64,000 nucleotides of DNA from positions 1,005,660 to 1,069,659 of the forward strand of contig NZ_CP009211.1 in assembly GCF_000739455.1 (NCBI RefSeq), given 5' to 3'. The DNA comes from Corynebacterium imitans. GTDB taxonomy: Bacteria; Actinomycetota; Actinomycetes; Mycobacteriales; Mycobacteriaceae. Of the stretch, positions 9,174 through 17,829 are shown one piece after another. The notes under the pieces are model-generated. The model was not told the origin of the DNA and did not search any database. It was given only the letters and a program-made list of their open reading frames with translations. Each line of letters opens with the position of its first letter. Position 1 is the stretch's first letter. The position numbers and the translations under genes are program-made.

Positions 9174-10316
9174 ATGTTAGCAAGACAACTCAGGAGCGCC
9201 CTCGGGGCAGGTATCCTGGCGGCATGTGCGTTTGGGGCTGCTTCGTGCACGGACGAGAGCGCTGCGCCCACGCCTGATTCCGCTTCGTGGCAGTGGGCTG
9301 GGATCGCTCGTGCTGTCTCCGCCGCTCCCTCCGCAGACAACCACAACTATGTGTTCGTAGCGAGCGCGGATGAGGCAGGATCCCTCGCGGAGCTTGCACC
9401 GGTGTACAACCCATCGATGCAAAGACTCGGCGAAGACTTTGTGGCTCCGGATAGGGACCAGCTGGTTGTTTTTGATTCGCAGTTCAAGAAACTCCACGTG
9501 AGGCCGATTGCGAATCTGGGACTGCCGACTCAGTCAACGTCAGCTGGATCGGCAAACGCTGAAACAGCAGTTTTCGTTTTCAACGAAAGCGGGAACTCGA
9601 GCGCGTACGCGAGCCGTATCGTCCTTGCCACCAAAGACGCGACAAGCGTGGTCACGCGTGATCTGCGGCCAGTTGCGCTGAGGGCGTGCGATGACAAGAC
9701 CGCAGTCTGGATAGAACGCGATGAAGATGACGGCAGTGGACTCACACTTGTGCGGATGGGCGAAAGTGGGCTGCTGTCCGAAGCACTTATCGACGGCGAC
9801 CCGTCCGGCGTCGTCGCATCGGAATTCTTCTCCGCCCTCGGATGCGGAGAAGAGCCCTCCTACATTGCGTTCCCCGATGGCTCCGGCGGCGCAGATGTAT
9901 TTTCTGTCGATGGCGCTAGCACGGAGCCAGCTTTGCAGCACGAGGGGAAGCTGAAAACACTGCCCGCACCGGGACTCAACAGCTCTTCTCGCTACAGGCA
10001 AGGCAACGTGTCGTTTGTTTCTCACCGCGGCACCGTGACGGAAGTAGACCTGGTGAGCCAGGTTGCCAGGGAATCTGAGCCGCTCATTGGCGCGGATCGA
10101 CGGGCCGTGTCTGTCACCATCGACGGTGAGCAAGCACATGTGGTCACTCAGCCGAGGGACGGTGCGGAAAGCCTACGCGTGCATTCCTTTTCGTTTGCAG
10201 ATCCCCGCGTTGATGCGGAAGGGAAACGTCTTGCAAAGCTCAGCGAACTTGCGCACCGTGGGGCTTCGAGAGGGGCGTATGTGATCCCGATGTCGGTGTT
10301 TCCGTTTGATGGATAG
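9174..10316 (+). CDS. Putative lipoprotein, possibly beta-propeller-like
   Basis: A 380-residue protein with a signal peptide and lipobox AASC at about residues 22-25, so it is probably anchored on the outer face of the membrane. The mature part is rich in short beta-strand-like stretches and polar loops, which would suit a beta-propeller, but no repeat motif is clear. It has no recognisable catalytic motif. It follows the small gene at 8770 by 26 bases. Function unknown. Confidence 0.7.
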   Translation: MLARQLRSALGAGILAACAFGAASCTDESAAPTPDSASWQWAGIARAVSAAPSADNHNYVFVASADEAGSLAELAPVYNPSMQRLGEDFVAPDRDQLVVFDSQFKKLHVRPIANLGLPTQSTSAGSANAETAVFVFNESGNSSAYASRIVLATKDATSVVTRDLRPVALRACDDKTAVWIERDEDDGSGLTLVRMGESGLLSEALIDGDPSGVVASEFFSALGCGEEPSYIAFPDGSGGADVFSVDGASTEPALQHEGKLKTLPAPGLNSSSRYRQGNVSFVSHRGTVTEVDLVSQVARESEPLIGADRRAVSVTIDGEQAHVVTQPRDGAESLRVHSFSFADPRVDAEGKRLAKLSELAHRGASRGAYVIPMSVFPFDG

Positions 10317-10538
10317 AGGCAACGTCCTCCTGCGAGGCTCCGGTTTGGGTCTTGCATGCATCGGGACCGAGGTGGAGGGTTTGGGCACGGCGACGTGCTC
10401 TTGGCCTGGGCGTGGTCATTCGGTGCTGCAACGCACGCATCCATAGCGACGCCTCTCTCAGTAAACCAACATGTCCGAAGTTGCGACATAGTTGATACTG
10501 CGTGCCTGGGAGAGGAATGCTGACAGACGGTAGACACC
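10317..10538. other. Intergenic, no feature seen
   Basis: Between the converging lipoprotein gene and arsR. I see no gene, repeat or clear terminator; short open frames here are antisense extensions of neighbours. Confidence 0.5.
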
Positions 10539-10886
10539 TCAGCCGATTTGCAGCACGGTGCGAAGTTCCTCGAACAGCTCCGGGCGCAGCCGGTGTATGA
10601 CTGTCCTGCCCTGGCGGCTCTTTTCTAGGAGGCCGGCCTCGGTAAGCTTTTTGAGGTGGTGGGAAACTGTCGGTTGGCTTAGCCCGGAGCGTTGCGTGAG
10701 TTCGCCCACGCTCATCGGCTCGCAGCCCTCTTCGGCGATTCTGGAGAGAAGTTGTAGTCGGCCGGGGTCCGCTAAAACTTTGAACAGGTCCGCGTAACGC
10801 GTCGCGTCGTCTTCGGAGAGCAAGCCGGAGCCCAGCGAGCAGCAGTCGAGGCCGGTGTTTTCTGTGGTGGCGACGTAATCGTTCAT
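10539..10886 (-). CDS. arsR: ArsR-type arsenite-responsive repressor
   Basis: A 115-residue ArsR/SmtB winged-helix repressor. With the start at 10886 it has adjacent cysteines at 15 and 16 and a third at 55. This is the arsenite-binding trio described for C. glutamicum ArsR, distinct from the E. coli-type CxC site in the recognition helix. The helix-turn-helix is visible in RSGLSQPTVSHHLKKL. The ATG is preceded by AGGAAG. It is transcribed away from acr3 over overlapping promoters and should repress both until As(III) or Sb(III) binds. The agreement of all three Cys positions supports the chosen start. Confidence 0.93.
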   Translation of the reverse strand: MNDYVATTENTGLDCCSLGSGLLSEDDATRYADLFKVLADPGRLQLLSRIAEEGCEPMSVGELTQRSGLSQPTVSHHLKKLTEAGLLEKSRQGRTVIHRLRPELFEELRTVLQIG

Positions 10887-10902
10887 TCTTCCTACCTCGT
10901 CA

Positions 10903-10954
10903 TATTGACAGTGATAAATATGCTGTTTAGTGTTCGTTTTGAATGCTGTCAATA
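10903..10954. promoter_or_regulatory. Divergent arsR/acr3 promoters in an inverted repeat
   Basis: Perfect inverted arms TATTGACAG (10903-10911) and CTGTCAATA (10946-10954) each hold a consensus -35 box, TTGACA. On the plus strand TTGACA (10905-10910) is 17 bases from TAGTGT (10928-10933), facing acr3. On the minus strand TTGACA (10952-10947) is 17 bases from TAAACA (10929-10924), facing arsR. The two promoters interlock, so one bound ArsR could block both. The exact operator is inferred, not proven. Confidence 0.7.
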
Positions 10955-10968
10955 GATAAGGATTCCAG

Positions 10969-12048
10969 ATGGAAGACACAACCTCTCAGCCGGTAGAGCG
11001 TATGTCGTTTCTTGACCGCTTCCTGCCGGTGTGGATCATGCTCGCCATGGCGGCGGGCCTCGCCCTCGGCCGAGCGGTGCCGGGGCTTTCGGGCGCACTT
11101 GAGAGTCTCGAAGTCGGAAGCATCTCGCTTCCGATCGCGCTCGGCCTCCTGGTCATGATGTACCCGCCTTTGGCCAAGGTGCGCTACGACAAGACCCGCG
11201 AGATTGCCACCGACAAACGTCTCATGACCGTGTCCATCATCTTGAACTGGATTGTCGGCCCCGCGTTCATGTTCGCGCTCGCCTGGATCTTCCTGCCAGA
11301 TGCCCCGGAGCTGCGCACCGGTTTGATCATCGTCGGTCTCGCCCGCTGCATCGCCATGGTGTTGGTGTGGTCCGACCTCGCCTGCGCTGACCGGGAAGCC
11401 ACCGCAGTGCTGGTAGCTATCAACTCGGTGTTCCAGGTGGTCATGTTCGGCGTACTCGGCTGGTTCTACCTGCAAATCCTGCCTGCCTGGCTGGGGCTGG
11501 AAACCACCTCGGTGAAGTTCTCGTTCTGGGCGATCGTGTCCTCCGTGCTGGTCTTTTTGGGTATCCCGCTGTTGGCCGGGCTGCTGTCTCGCATTATCGG
11601 CGAGCGCACCAAGGGCCGCGACTGGTACGAAAACACCTTCCTGCCCCGGATCTCCCCACTCGCGCTGATCGGCCTGCTGTACACAATCGTCCTGCTTTTC
11701 TCGTTGCAAGGCGACCAGATCCTCTCCCAGCCGTGGACGGTGGCACGGGTGGCGATCCCGCTGCTGTGCTACTTCGTCGGCATGTTCGCTATTGCACTCT
11801 TGGTAGCCAAACTGTCCGGCATGGACTACGCCCAGTCGGCCTCGGTGGCGTTCACGGCTGCCGGCAACAACTTCGAGTTGGCCATCGCAGTGGCGATCGG
11901 CACGTTCGGCGCCACCTCCGCCCAGGCGCTGGCGGGCACCATCGGGCCGCTTATCGAGATCCCTATCCTCGTCGGCCTCGTCTACCTCATGCGTGGGATC
12001 GGCCCGAAACTGTTCCCGGGTGACCCAACCCTGCCCAAATTGTCCTAA
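10969..12048 (+). CDS. acr3: Acr3-family arsenite efflux permease
   Basis: A 359-residue polytopic membrane protein, usual for Acr3 (BART superfamily), with about ten hydrophobic segments. The family signature GLARCIAMVLVW holds the conserved Cys at residue 127, needed for arsenite transport in studied Acr3 proteins. It exports As(III) (and perhaps Sb(III)) using the proton gradient. AAGGA precedes the ATG. It is followed 9 bases later by the arsenate reductase gene; together they turn arsenate into arsenite and pump it out, under ArsR control. Confidence 0.94.
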   Translation: MEDTTSQPVERMSFLDRFLPVWIMLAMAAGLALGRAVPGLSGALESLEVGSISLPIALGLLVMMYPPLAKVRYDKTREIATDKRLMTVSIILNWIVGPAFMFALAWIFLPDAPELRTGLIIVGLARCIAMVLVWSDLACADREATAVLVAINSVFQVVMFGVLGWFYLQILPAWLGLETTSVKFSFWAIVSSVLVFLGIPLLAGLLSRIIGERTKGRDWYENTFLPRISPLALIGLLYTIVLLFSLQGDQILSQPWTVARVAIPLLCYFVGMFAIALLVAKLSGMDYAQSASVAFTAAGNNFELAIAVAIGTFGATSAQALAGTIGPLIEIPILVGLVYLMRGIGPKLFPGDPTLPKLS

Positions 12049-12057
12049 GGAGACGTT

Positions 12058-12465
12058 ATGAAGCCCTCAGTCTTGTTTGTGTGCGTCGGCAACGGCGGAA
12101 AGTCCCAGATGGCGGCGGCGCTCGCCGAGAAGCACGCGGGTAGCCAGCTCGGCATCCACTCCGCGGGCACCAAACCTGGCACGTCGCTGAACCAGGAATC
12201 GGTCGAGGCGATCGCAGAGGCCGGCGCCGACATGTCGCGCGGCACGCCCAAACCCATCGATCCGGAACTGCTGCGCAGCGTTGATCGCGTTGTGGTGCTC
12301 GGCGAAGACGCGCAGGTGGACATGCCCGACGACGCACGCGGCACGCTGGAGCGCTGGCGTACCGACGAACCCTCGCTCCGCGGCATCGAAGGCATGCAGC
12401 GCATGCGCCTCGTACGCGACGACATTGACGCCCGTGTGCGCTCGCTTATCGACGAACTCCTGTAA
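12058..12465 (+). CDS. arsC: Arsenate-mycothiol transferase / arsenate reductase
   Basis: A 135-residue low-molecular-weight phosphatase-fold protein with the P-loop CVGNGGKSQ at residues 9-17. Cys9 is its only cysteine. This is the pattern of corynebacterial ArsC1/ArsC2, which join arsenate to mycothiol and need mycothiol and mycoredoxin rather than an internal Cys relay. Thioredoxin-type ArsC has two further Cys, absent here. It starts after AGGAG, 9 bases behind acr3, as the last gene of the ars operon. Confidence 0.93.
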   Translation: MKPSVLFVCVGNGGKSQMAAALAEKHAGSQLGIHSAGTKPGTSLNQESVEAIAEAGADMSRGTPKPIDPELLRSVDRVVVLGEDAQVDMPDDARGTLERWRTDEPSLRGIEGMQRMRLVRDDIDARVRSLIDELL

Positions 12466-12648
12466 CGGCCTTTAATACGCCGGAGTCATCGGGATGCGCT
12501 GCTTATTGCGGAACCGTGACGCCTGCATGCGTGCCGGCGACGTGCCGCGGTAGTGGGTGGTGGAGGGGGAGGTTGCGTACTTCGGATTGCTGGACGGTTT
12601 TCGGGAGCGTTGCTTCTCGATCCTCACACCGCCGCATTGTGGCACGAA

Positions 12649-13251
12649 TTACACGATTGTGCTTTGTGAGTGGTTGCTTTGTGACCCTTCGGCCTGCGCC
12701 CGCAGCCCGTCGATAAACACGTCTACGAGGCACCCCCTGCTACGGGCGAACACCTCTTCTGCGATGGTTGGCAGCGGCCGCGACAGTGTGATGATGCCGA
12801 AATGGAAGTCTAGGACGTCGAGGTCGCCGGGGCACAGCCCGTACTTTTTCGCCTCCGTGAGGAGGGGACGGTAGAGGGCTTTTACCTTTTCTATCAGTAT
12901 GTTTCGTTCCTCTTGGCCCATGTGGGGTGCGAACACGGGCAGGAATTCTTGGCCGACGGCAGGGAAGCCGTTGTCCACCATCTCAGTGATGGCGCAGCGC
13001 CACGTCGCCTCGGGGGCGCCGGGGAGGCGGGGAACGTGCTTGTCTACGATCGCGCGCATCTTGTCGATGATGTTTTCCAGCACCGCGCGGTAGAGGTCAT
13101 CCTTGGTAGGGAAGTGGCGGCTCGCGGTGGCAACACCCACCTCTGCTTCCTTCGCAATGGTGCGCAGCGAGACCTTCGGCCCCATCTGGGCAATGAGCGT
13201 CGTGGCCGCCTCTACAAGCGCTTTGTGGTTTTCAGCAGCATCTTTTCGCAT
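12649..13251 (-). CDS. TetR-family transcriptional regulator
   Basis: A 200-residue TetR/AcrR protein. The N-terminal helix-turn-helix is evident (VSLRTIAKEAEVGVATASRHF around residues 27-47, followed by KDDLYRAV). The C-terminal ligand domain is unassigned. It is divergent from a membrane protein gene whose promoter and candidate operator lie in the shared 90-base region, so it probably controls that gene and itself. I chose the start at 13251 because homology begins just after it; the longer frame up to 13350 would run through the neighbour's promoter. Confidence 0.88.
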   Translation of the reverse strand: MRKDAAENHKALVEAATTLIAQMGPKVSLRTIAKEAEVGVATASRHFPTKDDLYRAVLENIIDKMRAIVDKHVPRLPGAPEATWRCAITEMVDNGFPAVGQEFLPVFAPHMGQEERNILIEKVKALYRPLLTEAKKYGLCPGDLDVLDFHFGIITLSRPLPTIAEEVFARSRGCLVDVFIDGLRAQAEGSQSNHSQSTIV

Positions 13252-13267
13252 ATCCGGCACTTTACCC

Positions 13268-13296
13268 TTGACAACCGAAAAATGAAACAATATGAT
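13268..13296 (+). promoter_or_regulatory. Consensus promoter of the membrane protein gene
   Basis: TTGACA (13268-13273), exactly 17 bases, then TATGAT (13291-13296): a nearly perfect housekeeping promoter. Transcription should begin near 13303. Such strength suits a gene normally held off by a repressor. Confidence 0.75.
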
Positions 13297-13311
13297 CCAC
13301 TTCGTAAAAGC

Positions 13312-13326
13312 GAAACAGTCTGTTCC
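13312..13326. promoter_or_regulatory. Candidate TetR operator
   Basis: GAAACAGTCTGTTCC is an inverted repeat with a 3-base centre and one mismatch (GAAACA/TGTTCC). It sits just downstream of the predicted transcription start and upstream of the ribosome-binding site, where a bound TetR dimer would block elongation. Inferred from position and symmetry only. Confidence 0.5.
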
Positions 13327-13340
13327 ACTTGGAGGAAACG

Positions 13341-14345
13341 ATGAGCACAACCGTGGTGCAACAGGAAACCGCCACCACCGATGGCAGCCGCATCAACAAC
13401 ACCAACAGCACCGTGAAAAAGACCATCGCCCTGATTTTGGGCCTGCCGATAATCCTCGGCCTCATGCTGTGGGCGTTTCTTGCGCCCACCTTCGCCTCCG
13501 GCCCGGACGGGGTGCCGGTGGCAGTGGCGGGGCCGGAGCCGGTCGTTGAGAAGCTGCGTGCTCAGGCGGAGCAGCAGGAGGAGCACCCGGACTTCGTCGT
13601 GGTGAGCTCACAGGACGAGGCTGAAGATATGGTGCGAAACCGCGACGCGGTCGGCGCGATCGCAATCGGGCAGGGCAGCGCCACGGTCTACACCGCTTCC
13701 GGTAACGGTGCACCGTACGTGCAGATGCTCAATGGCCTTGCCCAGAACATGCAGTCCTCCGGCATGCCGGTGGAGACCGAGGATCTCGCCCCCACGACCG
13801 AGGATGACCCGCAGGCCCAGGGCCTCGCGTTGCTCGGCCTGCCGCTCGCGTTCGGTGGCGTGATCTCCGGAATGCTTGCAACCGTGCTGCTTCGTGGCCG
13901 CAAGTGGTCGAAGGTCGCAGTCATCACGGGTGTGTCCATCCTCGGCGCGGGTGTTGCGGTTTGGATGCTGCACGGCATCTACGGCTCGCTCAGCGGCAGC
14001 GTGGGCATGGAGTGGCTGGCTATCGCTGCCGGCATCGCCGCAACCTCGTCGGTCACCGCCGGTCTTGGCGCACTTCTTGGCGTGCCGGGTGCTGGCCTCG
14101 GCGCGGTGCTGACCATCTTTGTGGCTAACCCGCTGGTCGGCCTGGCCACAGGCCCATGGCTGCTGCCGGCCGGCTGGTCCGCACTGGGCCAGCTCATGCC
14201 GATTGGTGCGACCGGCTACCTCGTGCGCTCGCTGAGCTTCTTCGACGGCGCGGACGCGCAGGGTTCCTGGATCGTCCTGTGCAGCTGGATCGTCGTTGGC
14301 CTGATTCTGCTGGCCTTCGACCGTTCGAAGGAGAAGACCGCGTAG
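13341..14345 (+). CDS. Membrane protein, YhgE/Pip or ABC-2-permease-like
   Basis: A 334-residue protein. One membrane segment lies at residues about 30-55, an external domain of roughly 110 residues follows, then about five more membrane segments fill the C-terminal half. This layout resembles YhgE/Pip and DUF3533-type proteins related to ABC-2 export permeases. No ATPase gene is adjacent. GGAGG (13331-13335) stands 5 bases before the ATG at 13341; the in-frame ATG at 13329 precedes it and is less likely. Control by the divergent TetR suggests inducible efflux or envelope defence, but the substrate cannot be read. Confidence 0.75.
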   Translation: MSTTVVQQETATTDGSRINNTNSTVKKTIALILGLPIILGLMLWAFLAPTFASGPDGVPVAVAGPEPVVEKLRAQAEQQEEHPDFVVVSSQDEAEDMVRNRDAVGAIAIGQGSATVYTASGNGAPYVQMLNGLAQNMQSSGMPVETEDLAPTTEDDPQAQGLALLGLPLAFGGVISGMLATVLLRGRKWSKVAVITGVSILGAGVAVWMLHGIYGSLSGSVGMEWLAIAAGIAATSSVTAGLGALLGVPGAGLGAVLTIFVANPLVGLATGPWLLPAGWSALGQLMPIGATGYLVRSLSFFDGADAQGSWIVLCSWIVVGLILLAFDRSKEKTA

Positions 14346-14358
14346 GTTGTCTCCACCC

Positions 14359-14387
14359 AAACACCCGTCGAGCGTCGGCGGGTGTTT
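14359..14387 (+). terminator. Rho-independent terminator
   Basis: Stem AAACACCCG (14359-14367) with CGGGTGTTT (14379-14387), 11-base loop, ending in TTT. It closes the membrane protein gene just before the next promoter. Confidence 0.75.
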
Positions 14388-14413
14388 CTCATGTCCTGTT
14401 AGATTCGGCGCAC

Positions 14414-14833
14414 ATGGCAACGACGACACAGCTCTATGTTTCTTTCCCCGGCAACGCACGCGAGGTGCTGGAGTTCTACCAATCCGTCTTCGGCGGCGAT
14501 CTTGAGCTGCTCACCTACGGCGAACAGCTGGATCAAGGGGTGAAGTTCCCCTTCGACCCGCCGTGCGAGGCTATCGCCCACGCCACGCTTACCGGTCCGT
14601 TTTCCATTTCGGGCGGAGACGACCTCGAGCGCAATGAAACCAGCCTCAACCGGGGCGACTTCGGCTTCACCGCGTACGTGGAGACGCCGGAGGAAGGTGA
14701 GGCGCTCTACGCAACGCTTGCCGACGACGGCGGCAACACCGTCATGCCCTTCGCCCTCGCGTCGTGGGGCGACCACTTCGGCGTGGTGGAGGACAAGTTC
14801 GGCGTGCGCTGGAACGTGACCAAGCAGGGGTAG
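14414..14833 (+). CDS. VOC-superfamily protein, PhnB/glyoxalase-like
   Basis: A 139-residue protein of the vicinal oxygen chelate fold, PhnB-like branch. It has the typical opening (YVSFPGNAREVLEFYQSVFGG), the middle GDDLERNETSL region and the closing FGVVEDKFGVRWNV. These proteins usually form dimers with a metal site built from two beta-alpha-beta-beta-beta units; its substrate is unknown. TAGATT (14400-14405) lies 8 bases before the ATG with no ribosome site, suggesting a leaderless transcript. Confidence 0.85.
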   Translation: MATTTQLYVSFPGNAREVLEFYQSVFGGDLELLTYGEQLDQGVKFPFDPPCEAIAHATLTGPFSISGGDDLERNETSLNRGDFGFTAYVETPEEGEALYATLADDGGNTVMPFALASWGDHFGVVEDKFGVRWNVTKQG

Positions 14834-14864
14834 GGCTGCTGACCACGTTCGAGGACACAAAGGA

Positions 14865-15350
14865 CTAGTCGATAAGGGTGTTAGAGGGCATTTCCCCGTA
14901 TCGCGCCGGTTGGGTGATTCCTTTCGCGAGCAACGGGTGGTTGTCCAATAGCGGCTCGATTGTGTCTTCTAGCCAGTTGGTCGAAATGCCTGAACGGGTA
15001 GCGACGTCGTCAAGAGCAACCCGCTTCCTTGGGAGCCGGTAGATGCTGCGGACGTAGTCGAGGTTCTCTTGGACAGTGAGGTCCTCGAACACGCTGGCAG
15101 CCTGGGTCGCGTATGTGACCCGGGTTCGCAGGCTGGGGTCGCCGGCGGGTTGGCCGAGCGCGCGAACCTCTCCGCTCACGTTGGCTTGTGTCCCGACAAT
15201 CATCCGCATGAGTGTCGTCTTACCTGACCCTGACGGCCCGACAAGGGCCGTCATTGACCCCTGGGGCAAAGTAAAGCTGGCGTTGTCGATGATCCGGGCC
15301 GAAGCCCGGTCCATCATCACCGCAGCGTTGTGAATGTCTGTATCTTGCAT
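14865..15350 (-). pseudogene. Truncated ABC transporter ATPase
   Basis: The first ~115 residues are a normal ABC ATPase start: Walker A GPSGSGKTT and a Q-loop region (YATQAASVFEDLTVQENLDYV). The usual next parts (LSGGQ signature, Walker B, H-loop) are missing. The last ~45 residues (from about ATRSGISTNW) do not look like an ABC protein and end at 14865. A family member needs about 230-300 residues; this has 161. No other frame supplies the missing motifs and no permease gene remains nearby. I read it as the product of a deletion, non-functional as a transporter ATPase. A TetR gene diverges from it. Confidence 0.75.
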
Positions 15351-15388
15351 GCTTCGATCATCGGTCTGTTGGTGTTAGGCTGTCGAGC

Positions 15389-16009
15389 GTGGTGAATAAA
15401 CGACAAGGGCGACCGCGCGGCGGATCGGATGCCCGTGAACGCATTGTTAGTGCAGCGCAGAAGAATTTTATCCTGTCTGGATATACAGGCGCGACGCTCC
15501 GCACCATCGCGCAAGAAGCTGGCGTTGATCATGCGCTGGTGAATTATTACTTCGGCACGAAGGAGAATCTGTTTAGCGAGGCGATGCTTGGAGGGTTCAG
15601 TCCTTCCGCGGTCTTCAAAACGGTGCGGTCCGCCGAAGGGGTGTCACTTGCGACGCTGCCGGCGATGCTTGCGCGCGCGTTTGTCGCGTTCTGCGAGACA
15701 CCCCAGATCCAGCACACTGTGCTCCCTACCCTCCGTCTCGCGTTCGAAGACGAGGACACCCGAGCACTTGTCACCGGTTACATCGAGAGGGAAATCTTCG
15801 CAGAGGCGGAACAGCTCCTGCTTGACCTCAAGGAGCGGCAGAATCGACCCACAAAGGCGAGTGCCCACGAAGCCGTCATTGGCATTTCAACCGTGTTGCT
15901 TGGTGCACTCGTGTCGCGCTACCTCCTCCGGGCTGGGCCGCACGCAGCGATGTCGGTACGAGAATTCGGAGTGCTGTTGGAGCGGTTGCTCAGAGGCGCG
16001 CTGGGGTAG
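15389..16009 (+). CDS. TetR-family transcriptional regulator
   Basis: A 206-residue TetR protein. The helix-turn-helix is visible at residues about 31-55 (GATLRTIAQEAGVDHALVNYYF, broken here only by family variation) and the C-terminal half is all-helical. It starts with two successive GTG codons (15389 or 15392). TAGGCT (15376-15381) is 7 bases before the first, with no ribosome site, so it is probably leaderless. It is divergent from the broken ABC gene and probably once regulated that transporter. A 26-bp imperfect palindrome and an IS21-type insertion follow its stop codon. Confidence 0.85.
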   Translation: MVNKRQGRPRGGSDARERIVSAAQKNFILSGYTGATLRTIAQEAGVDHALVNYYFGTKENLFSEAMLGGFSPSAVFKTVRSAEGVSLATLPAMLARAFVAFCETPQIQHTVLPTLRLAFEDEDTRALVTGYIEREIFAEAEQLLLDLKERQNRPTKASAHEAVIGISTVLLGALVSRYLLRAGPHAAMSVREFGVLLERLLRGALG

Positions 16010-16020
16010 GAGAGGTGGGC

Positions 16021-16046
16021 CCTAAACGGAGCTAGCTCCATTTGGG
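16021..16046. repeat. 26-bp imperfect palindrome, left copy (candidate operator)
   Basis: The core GGAGCTAGCTCC (16028-16039) is a perfect 12-bp palindrome. The symmetry extends to 16021 and 16046 with only two mismatched pairs. It lies between the tetR stop and the insertion element; a second copy of the core is at 18750-18761. Such symmetry suggests a regulator site, possibly for the TetR upstream. Confidence 0.6.
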
Positions 16047-16189
16047 TGTTGCGACCGGCTATTTGGTAGCAGTGTCGTGACTATCTGGTAGCGCTTCAGT
16101 GAGTATCTGGTAGCAGCTCACAGCGCTCGGGGTGATACTTCCGGTAGCCGCACCACTGGGGTGCGGCGCGTACTGGAAGGAGTCCGCTG

Positions 16190-17824
16190 ATGACGGATTA
16201 CCGTGCGGTGATGACGCTGCTGATTAGGAAGCGTTCTTACCGCCAGATTGAAGACCAGCTCGGGTGCTCGCACCGCGCGATTTCTCGGGCGAACCAAGCG
16301 CTGCGAAGCCTTGGCCTGACTACTGCCCAGCAGGTCGCGGCGTTGACGAATGATGAGCTAGACGAGATATTCGTTGACGGGCGCAGCAGTGGGCAAGGCG
16401 AGTTCGTCCCGATTGACTTTGACGCGGTCGTCAAAGCACGCACAGGGCGTGTGAAGCAGACACTGCAAGTATTGTGGGCTCGCTACACCACGATCCCCGC
16501 CCAGCCGGGCCCGCGCCATTACAGCTACGACCGGTTCCGCCAGCTGGTCGCTTCCCATGTCGATGCAGCCGGGCTTACCGCCCGGATCACCCATGCACCA
16601 GGGCATACGATGCAGGTGGATTGGGCAGGGACCAAGATGCGCCTGTACGACCCTGCGGGCACACCGGGTGCGAAAGTCAGCATTTTCGTCGCCTCGCTGC
16701 CGTATTCAGGAATGCTGTTTGCTTGTGCGTGTGTTGACCAGCGACAACAGTCCTGGCTTGATGCACACCGCCAAGCGTTTGACTACTTCGGCGGGGTCTG
16801 CCAGGTTGTTGTCCCCGATAACGCGTCGACGGCATCAAACGCGATCAGCACTGCCGATAGGAATCGGAAGGTCAATGACACCTACCAGCAATTCTTGGAG
16901 CACTACAACACAGCAGCACTTCCCACACGCGCGCGTCGGCCGAAAGATAAAGCGAATGTGGAAGCTGCGGTAAAGATCGTCACGCACAAGATCATCCACG
17001 CCCTTGAAGACCACCAGTGTGTTGACTTAGACGAGCTCAACGGAAAGATTGTGGGCTTAGTCGACGCGATCAACACCTCCGTGCCGTTTCGCAGCCAGCA
17101 GTCAAGCCGCAGGGATCTCTTCGAAGCACACGAGCAGCATCTCCTTGCCGATCTGCCGGCAACCCCGTGGCAGCACACCGAGTGGAAGCGTGCGAAAGTA
17201 GCCCCGGATTTCCATATCACGGTTGCAACGGTGCGCTACTCCGTCCCGCACCAGCTTGTTGGCCGCACTGTCGATGTGCGCATCACAGGCCAAGTCTTGA
17301 CCGTCTTTGACCAGGGGACAACCGTGGCAACCCACCAGGTCTCGCATAAGCGTGGGGCCTATGTCACTGACTATGAGCACATTCCATCTGGAATGGACTC
17401 CACCCGTGGACTGTGGACAAGCGACTACTTTTATCGCGAAGCCAGCAAAACCGGCCCGGCAACACGCAAGGTCATCGAAGAACTCATCGCGGCGAAAGCC
17501 ATCCCAGCCCAGGCCTACCAGTCCTGCAGAAACGTGCTGTCGATGGGCAAACACGGCAACAAACCAATCCTGGAAGAGGCATGCCAACGCCTGATCGCCA
17601 ACGACGGCAGCCGACGGGCGGTGTCATATACCGCAGTCAAAAACATGATGGCCGCCATACGCAAAGAACACGCCACCCGGCCCCGCGGGTTAGACCAGCC
17701 CCCGCGCAGCACCACAGTCAACCAGCCCACCGCCCCTGCAATCGTCGACCGGGATACCACCGGCGCGTTTCTCGGCGGTGCAGACCAGTTCAGCATGGAC
17801 AACCTCGCTAAGAAAGGACACTAA
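16190..17824 (+). CDS. istA: IS21-family transposase IstA
   Basis: A 544-residue transposase. It begins with a helix-turn-helix (RQIEDQLGCSHRAISRANQAL, residues about 18-38). The DDE catalytic core follows: first Asp in QVDWAGTKMRLYD, second in VVPDNAST, and the Glu in DKANVEAAVKIV. The C-terminal part carries the usual beta-barrel segment. Length is usual for IstA. It cuts and joins the element ends and needs the helper ATPase IstB, whose gene starts 5 bases after its stop. Confidence 0.93.
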   Translation: MTDYRAVMTLLIRKRSYRQIEDQLGCSHRAISRANQALRSLGLTTAQQVAALTNDELDEIFVDGRSSGQGEFVPIDFDAVVKARTGRVKQTLQVLWARYTTIPAQPGPRHYSYDRFRQLVASHVDAAGLTARITHAPGHTMQVDWAGTKMRLYDPAGTPGAKVSIFVASLPYSGMLFACACVDQRQQSWLDAHRQAFDYFGGVCQVVVPDNASTASNAISTADRNRKVNDTYQQFLEHYNTAALPTRARRPKDKANVEAAVKIVTHKIIHALEDHQCVDLDELNGKIVGLVDAINTSVPFRSQQSSRRDLFEAHEQHLLADLPATPWQHTEWKRAKVAPDFHITVATVRYSVPHQLVGRTVDVRITGQVLTVFDQGTTVATHQVSHKRGAYVTDYEHIPSGMDSTRGLWTSDYFYREASKTGPATRKVIEELIAAKAIPAQAYQSCRNVLSMGKHGNKPILEEACQRLIANDGSRRAVSYTAVKNMMAAIRKEHATRPRGLDQPPRSTTVNQPTAPAIVDRDTTGAFLGGADQFSMDNLAKKGH

Positions 17825-17829
17825 AGCCC

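Noticed and set aside
16060..16114. Three evenly spaced repeats that could suggest a CRISPR array or iterons.
   Set aside because: They are 11 bp on a 22-bp period, mirrored at the other end of the element, and are the terminal repeats of the IS21-type element.
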